This document shows positions 6,767 through 6,860 of a DNA stretch of 6,860 nt, piece by piece. The stretch's first letter is position 1. Every line of letters begins with the position of its first letter. The notes beneath the pieces are model-generated. The model was not told the origin of the DNA and made no database searches. It saw nothing but the letters and a program-made list of their open reading frames with translations. This stretch comes from CAYQTO01 sp964420455 (lineage in GTDB: Bacteria > Sumerlaeota > Sumerlaeia > SLMS01), in assembly GCA_964420455.1 (NCBI GenBank), contig CAYQTO010000175.1, positions 1-6,860 on the forward strand, read 5' to 3'. A program made the translations under genes and the position numbers.

Positions 6767-6796
6767 TTTGATCGGTGGGTTTTTGATCGGGGGTTT
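6767..6796. repeat. Two tandem 15-bp units upstream of the nuclease start
   Basis: Unit 6767-6781 (TTTGATCGGTGGGTT) is followed directly by 6782-6796 (TTTGATCGGGGGTTT), with 13 of 15 positions identical. The pair begins 7 bp upstream of ATG 6760. It could be a regulator-binding site or part of the leader. If the upstream GTG were used it would encode a Pro-Pro-Ile-Lys duplication. Confidence 0.7.
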
Positions 6797-6823
6797 CGCC
6801 CAGGATTCAGTGGGGATTGCTCG

Positions 6824-6860
6824 CGTCCTGCCCCTCACCGGGTCAGGTGGTCTTTGAAGG
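6824..6860 (+). repeat. 37-bp direct repeat, copy B, reaching the window edge
   Basis: It matches copy A at 5457-5493 in 36 of 37 positions and has the same orientation. The repeat may continue past the right edge. It lies 63 bp upstream of the nuclease start, so the two copies bracket that single low-GC gene over about 1.4 kb. Confidence 0.85.

Noticed and set aside
6767..6796. Start of a CRISPR array
   Set aside because: There are only two units, directly adjacent with no spacers, and no cas genes are present.

Overview
The window is GC-rich bacterial DNA, densely coding, with five protein genes and no RNA genes, CRISPR array or insertion sequence that I can see. Four genes share a high-GC, third-position-G/C style of coding. 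The fifth, at the right end, is visibly lower in GC and looks like an accessory gene. The taxon cannot be fixed from the sequence. The AroC protein and the weak or absent Shine-Dalgarno sequences would fit a GC-rich Verrucomicrobiota or Planctomycetota-type genome, but this is a low-confidence impression.

Layout, left to right: (1) a plus-strand GT4-type glycosyltransferase, cut by the left edge, ending at 916; (2) a minus-strand gene (882-3263) encoding two GT4-type glycosyltransferase units fused head to tail, whose 3' end overlaps gene 1 by 35 bp in a convergent arrangement; (3) minus-strand aroC, chorismate synthase (3274-4404), ending 10 bp before gene 2 starts; (4) a minus-strand extended-SDR nucleotide-sugar epimerase/dehydratase (4477-5391), 72 bp upstream of aroC; (5) a 166-bp gap (5392-5557) with a strong hairpin and one copy of a 37-bp repeat; (6) a minus-strand DUF1016/YhcG-type PD-(D/E)XK nuclease gene (5558-6760); (7) upstream of it a 15-bp tandem repeat and a second copy of the 37-bp repeat touching the right edge.

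Genes 2-4 read as one minus-strand transcription unit. The epimerase could supply an activated sugar and the fused glycosyltransferase could transfer it, so the cluster looks like a piece of a polysaccharide or glycan locus with a housekeeping aromatic-amino-acid gene embedded in it. The nuclease gene is set apart by base composition and by the flanking direct repeats, which suggests a separately acquired cassette.

The most unexpected signals are: the octamer GTCTATAC, present five times within 2.7 kb of glycosyltransferase coding sequence in different reading contexts and often using rare codons; a palindromic 18-mer repeated twice inside the nuclease gene, encoding a repeated Gln-Thr-Ala peptide; and the near-identical 37-bp repeats bracketing that gene.
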